Source of the DNA: Caldisericota bacterium
Lineage (GTDB): Bacteria > Caldisericota > Caldisericia > B22-G15
Assembly: GCA_003648245.1 (NCBI GenBank)
Contig: QMOO01000039.1
Location: 1-9,285, forward strand
Length of the DNA stretch: 9,285 nt
Reading direction: 5' to 3'
Below are positions 6,207 through 9,285 of this stretch, piece after piece. Position 1 is the first letter of the stretch; every line of letters begins with the position of its first letter. Under the pieces are notes generated by a model. The model was not told where the DNA came from and did not search any database. It worked only from the letters and a program-made list of their open reading frames with translations. Position numbers and translations under genes: made by a program.

Positions 6207-7661
6207 ATGGAGATAAGAAGAGAACACCTTAAGAAACTTTCAGATACAAAATTTATGATACCCATTGGGACTATTCCTGGTATGAGAGTTCCTGGAATTA
6301 TATATATAAATGAAAAATTACTTCCTAAGGTTCTTTCTGATAGATCTCCACTTCAAGTTGCAAATGTAGCTACTCTTCCTGGAATTGTGAAAGCATCACT
6401 TGCTATGCCTGATATACACTGGGGATATGGATTTCCGATTGGTGGAGTTGCTGCTTTTAGAGTGGAAGACGGCATTATTTCACCAGGAGGAGTTGGATAC
6501 GATATAAATTGTGGAGTAAGACTTCTAAGAACAGACTTTAAGATGGATGATGTAGAAAAGAAATTAGATACACTACTTTCAGTACTTTTTAATAATATAC
6601 CCTCAGGTGTTGGATCCAGTGGAAAATTAAGACTTAGACCTGATGACCTTAATCCTGTTTTAAAAGATGGAGTAAAGTGGGCTATAAGAAAGGGTTATGG
6701 AAGGGAGGAAGATCTTGAAACCATAGAGGAACATGGAAGTATGCCCGGGGCTGATCCTAACATGGTTTCCAGAAGAGCAAAGGAAAGAGGTGCATCTCAA
6801 CTGGGAACTCTTGGTGCCGGGAACCATTTTCTTGAAATTCAGATTATTGAGGAAATTTATAGAGAGGACATAGCAAAAGTACTGGGTTTGTTTAAAGGGC
6901 AGATAACAGTCCTTATACACACAGGAAGTAGAGGTTTAGGACACCAGGTTGCATCCGATTATATTGAAGTTATGAATAATGCTGCAAGAAAGTACAGAAT
7001 AAGACTCCCTGATCCTCAGCTTGCATGTGCTCCATTCAATTCCCCAGAGGCAAAGAGATATTTTGCAGCAATGGTTTCCGCTGCAAATTTTGCTTGGACA
7101 AACAGGCAACTAATAACTCACTGGACGAGAGAAAGTTTCCGTCAAGTTTTTGGAATTTCTGATAGAGAAATAGGGCTTGAGATAGTTTATGATGTAGCCC
7201 ATAATATTGCAAAAGTGGAGACTCATAATATTGATGGGAAACAAATAAAACTTGTTGTTCATAGAAAAGGTGCAACAAGAGCTTTTGCCCCTGGGCGTCC
7301 AGAGGTTCCCGAAAAGTATAAAAGTATAGGTCAGCCTGTTCTTGTTCCTGGAGACATGGGAAGGTACTCCTTTGTATTGGTTGGTACTGATAAAGCAATG
7401 AAAGAAACCTTTGGGTCCTCGTGCCATGGGGCAGGGAGAATGATGAGTAGACATGAAGCTCTTAGAAGACAGAGTGCGGGTAAAGTGCTTGGAAATATGA
7501 GAAATAAGGGAATCCTTGTAAAAGCGAAAAGTAATAAGACCCTTGTCGAGGAGGCACCAGAAGCTTATAAAGATGTAAGCAATGTGGTTGATGTATTACA
7601 TAAGGAGGGAATATCAATAAAAATTGCAAAGATGAAACCTATTGCTGTTATGAAAGGATGA
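6207..7661 (+). CDS. rtcB: RNA-splicing ligase RtcB (3'-phosphate/5'-OH RNA ligase)
   Basis: A 484-aa GTP- and Mn-dependent ligase that joins RNA ends carrying 2',3'-cyclic phosphate or 3'-phosphate to 5'-OH ends. It serves in tRNA splicing in archaea and animals and in RNA repair in bacteria. The active-site residues known for the family are all visible: D99 and C102 (GGVGYDINCGVRLL), H207 (GAGNHFLE), H238 (IHTGSRGLGHQ), H332 (DVAHNIAKVE), and the guanylylated His at H407 (SSCHGAGR). GDMGRYSFVL (382-391) is also typical. Length is normal and no intein is present. The ATG at 6207 follows AAGGAGG by 5 nt. It is divergent from tRNA-Arg with a shared promoter region, and its TGA overlaps the start of the lipoprotein deacetylase (ATGA), so the two are co-translated. 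No archease or rtcA gene is in the window. The enzyme should be active; its native substrate here is unknown. Confidence 0.98.
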   Translation: MEIRREHLKKLSDTKFMIPIGTIPGMRVPGIIYINEKLLPKVLSDRSPLQVANVATLPGIVKASLAMPDIHWGYGFPIGGVAAFRVEDGIISPGGVGYDINCGVRLLRTDFKMDDVEKKLDTLLSVLFNNIPSGVGSSGKLRLRPDDLNPVLKDGVKWAIRKGYGREEDLETIEEHGSMPGADPNMVSRRAKERGASQLGTLGAGNHFLEIQIIEEIYREDIAKVLGLFKGQITVLIHTGSRGLGHQVASDYIEVMNNAARKYRIRLPDPQLACAPFNSPEAKRYFAAMVSAANFAWTNRQLITHWTRESFRQVFGISDREIGLEIVYDVAHNIAKVETHNIDGKQIKLVVHRKGATRAFAPGRPEVPEKYKSIGQPVLVPGDMGRYSFVLVGTDKAMKETFGSSCHGAGRMMSRHEALRRQSAGKVLGNMRNKGILVKAKSNKTLVEEAPEAYKDVSNVVDVLHKEGISIKIAKMKPIAVMKG

Positions 7662-9256
7662 AAAAAAGTTTCCTATGGGTGGGAATTATCCTTTTGGTTT
7701 TATTTTCTTCGTGTAATCCTAACGTTAATCCTAATATATCTATATCCTTTATCTCTCCAAAAGGTGAGGGATATGTATCTCCAAACCAGCCTATAATTAT
7801 TGAGATAGAACCAATAAAAAATGTAGAGCAAATAGCGGTCTATGTAAGTGGTGAAAATGTTACTAAGAAACTGGATACAGAATTGAAAGAAAATAGAGTG
7901 TATTCCATTTTTCCAGATAAACTTGAAGATGGAGAATATACAGTTGAAGTTAGAGTGTCAATAGCCGGGAAGGAGTTTGAAAAAAATATCGATGTATTCT
8001 TAAATAGTGAAATTCCTGTATGGGATATATATGTTTATCCGACATTTGTAAGAGCTGGTAAAAGTATACATATGGAGATTATTACATCCAGTATTTTAGA
8101 GAAAGTTACTGCTACCTTTGATGATGGGACGACTTACCCATTGGTATATGATAAGAAGAGAGAGGTATGGTCTAATGAGATAATGATTTCCCAGTTCTTG
8201 TCTGAAGGAAGTCATTTTATTAAGTTTACTGGTATAGATTTTAAAGGTGAGAGAATCGAGGAGAGAAGAGTTATAAACGTAGTGAATACATATCCTATAA
8301 TTTATTCTCCACTAAACGGTCTTAAAACTGTAAGCAAGGAGATAGAAATTCTTGGTTTTTATGACCCAGACAAAGAGGTTGATATATATATAGATGGAGA
8401 GTTCTTTAAAAGAACAAAAACAGATGGGAATGGTGATTTTTACGAAAAGTTAACTCTTCCGCCAGGTACTCATTTTATACATACACAGGATCCAAATTCT
8501 CAGTTTAATGTAGAATCTGCGCTTCAAAATATAAAGATAACAATATATTCAAAAGGAGTTGTTGTGCTTGTATATCACAATATATCAGAAAAAGGAGGGA
8601 ATCTTTATACGATAACACCTGAGGAGTTTGAAAAGGAGATAAAATATATAAAGAATCAAGGTTATACCTGTATCTCTGGAGAAGATTTCAGAAATTTTCT
8701 TAAAGGAAAAGCTGACATTTCAGATAAAAGTGTCTTAATAACATTTGATGATGGTCTTAGAGGAGTATATAATTATGCCTACCCAATACTTAAGAAGTAT
8801 GGATTTAAAGCTGTATTCTTTGTTATTGCTGGAAGAATAGGAAGTAAGTCAGGTTTTATATCCTGGGAGGAAGCAAAAGAGATGGTTGAAAGCGGGATAT
8901 TTGAAATAGATTCGCATACGTATCTATCCCATAAACGAATAGAAAAGGATGGAAAATTAATTTCATCCATTTTCAGTAACGGAACTGATGAAACAGAAAG
9001 AGAGTTCAAGCAAAGAGTTCTTAAAGATTTTATGGATTCAATAAGAGTAATAAAGGAAAATCTTGGATATGAACCTTTAATGTTTGCATACCCGTATGGA
9101 GAATATTCAAAAGAGACAATTGATTTGCTAAGAGAAGCTGGATTTCAGTTTGCCTTTACAGTATATAAAGGGGTTGCCATAAAAACTACATATCCCTTTG
9201 AAATACCACGATATTCAATACATAGAGGAACAGACATAGAAAAGATTCTTCCTTAA
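7658..9256 (+). CDS. Lipoprotein with Ig-like domains and NodB polysaccharide deacetylase domain
   Basis: A 532-aa envelope protein. Residues 1-19 are a lipoprotein signal (KK, hydrophobic core, LFSSC), with Cys19 as the lipid-bearing residue; Phe at -3 of the lipobox is slightly unusual. Three beta-rich Ig-like segments follow (about 27-115, 119-209 and 212-296). A polysaccharide deacetylase (NodB) domain runs from about 300 to the end: VLVYHNI (303-309), TFDDG (362-366, catalytic and metal Asp364/365), the metal-binding HTYLSH (H420, H425), FAYPYGEY (476-483) and PRYSI (518-522). The VYH, FAYPYG and H-T-x3-H style resembles PgaB/IcaB-type N-deacetylases, which act on beta-1,6-N-acetylglucosamine polymers, but the substrate here cannot be told. 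All metal ligands are present, so it is probably an active hydrolase on the outer face of the membrane. The start overlaps the rtcB stop by 4 bp, and no separate promoter is seen. Confidence 0.92.
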   Translation: MKKSFLWVGIILLVLFSSCNPNVNPNISISFISPKGEGYVSPNQPIIIEIEPIKNVEQIAVYVSGENVTKKLDTELKENRVYSIFPDKLEDGEYTVEVRVSIAGKEFEKNIDVFLNSEIPVWDIYVYPTFVRAGKSIHMEIITSSILEKVTATFDDGTTYPLVYDKKREVWSNEIMISQFLSEGSHFIKFTGIDFKGERIEERRVINVVNTYPIIYSPLNGLKTVSKEIEILGFYDPDKEVDIYIDGEFFKRTKTDGNGDFYEKLTLPPGTHFIHTQDPNSQFNVESALQNIKITIYSKGVVVLVYHNISEKGGNLYTITPEEFEKEIKYIKNQGYTCISGEDFRNFLKGKADISDKSVLITFDDGLRGVYNYAYPILKKYGFKAVFFVIAGRIGSKSGFISWEEAKEMVESGIFEIDSHTYLSHKRIEKDGKLISSIFSNGTDETEREFKQRVLKDFMDSIRVIKENLGYEPLMFAYPYGEYSKETIDLLREAGFQFAFTVYKGVAIKTTYPFEIPRYSIHRGTDIEKILP

Positions 9257-9285
9257 ACAAAGGGTTCCTCCTCACCCTCTTCTTC
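9253..9285 (-). CDS. Possible C-terminus of a gene entering from the right, convergent with the deacetylase
   Basis: On the minus strand the last 33 bases read, in one frame, as ten residues EEEGEEEPFV followed by TAA (9255-9253). The acidic run and the stop against the plus-strand stop (9254-9256, sharing TTAA) are what a tail-to-tail gene end would look like. Ten codons are too few to prove coding, and no product can be named. Confidence 0.3.
   Translation of the reverse strand, partial: EEEGEEEPFV

Noticed and set aside
6072..6227. Open frame extending the TPR protein by 52 residues upstream
   Set aside because: The extension is translation of the tRNA-Arg gene on its own strand (the familiar AQLDRAVVSGATCGGSNPLG pattern) and overlaps the divergent rtcB start; the protein begins at 6071.
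7036..7454. Overlapping minus-strand ORFs inside rtcB
   Set aside because: They lie opposite highly conserved rtcB codons including the catalytic His407 region, lack start signals and resemble no protein.

Overview
The window is AT-rich (clearly well below half GC by eye, not computed). Arg is mostly AGA/AGG and Lys/Glu/Ile are abundant. Together with the gene set (RtcB, MetRS carrying a Trbp111-type tail, secreted copper-amine-oxidase-N-like repeats, close gene packing), this suggests a bacterium, probably a low-GC anaerobe of a deep or thermophilic lineage such as Caldisericota, Dictyoglomota or Thermotogota. That placement is inference only. No mobile element, CRISPR array, rRNA or prophage gene was seen, and base and codon use look uniform.

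Left part (1-1645): two exported proteins diverge from an AT-rich intergenic promoter hub at about 306-342. A truncated secreted protein of unknown function runs left off the edge. It appears to start with a leaderless GTG. Running right is a 424-aa secreted protein with a fibronectin type III domain, two Ig-like domains and two copper-amine-oxidase-N-like repeats.

Middle (6158 back to 1663, minus strand): a tight, probably single transcription unit, in order tRNA-Arg(CCG), a TPR protein with an acidic repeat-bearing tail, a Roadblock/LC7 protein, rsmI and metG. Tail and head overlap or nearly overlap at each of the first protein junctions. The unit joins decoding functions (a tRNA, 16S rRNA C1402 methylation, Met-tRNA charging) to an uncharacterised TPR-Roadblock pair. 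Inside metG an excellent Shine-Dalgarno sequence precedes Met522. Translation from there would give a separate 111-residue tRNA-binding protein, the size of Trbp111.

Right part (6172-9256, plus strand): rtcB (3'-phosphate RNA ligase) diverges from the tRNA-Arg gene. The two putative -10 boxes overlap, so the RNA-ligase gene and the tRNA operon may compete for polymerase. rtcB is joined by a 4-bp ATGA overlap to a lipoprotein with Ig-like domains and a NodB polysaccharide deacetylase domain. A minus-strand gene with an acidic C-terminus may enter at the right edge, its stop overlapping the deacetylase stop.

Most genes are recognisable housekeeping or envelope genes. The points most worth checking are the internal metG start, the rtcB/tRNA-Arg shared promoter, and the TPR-Roadblock pair that follows a tRNA in the same leader.
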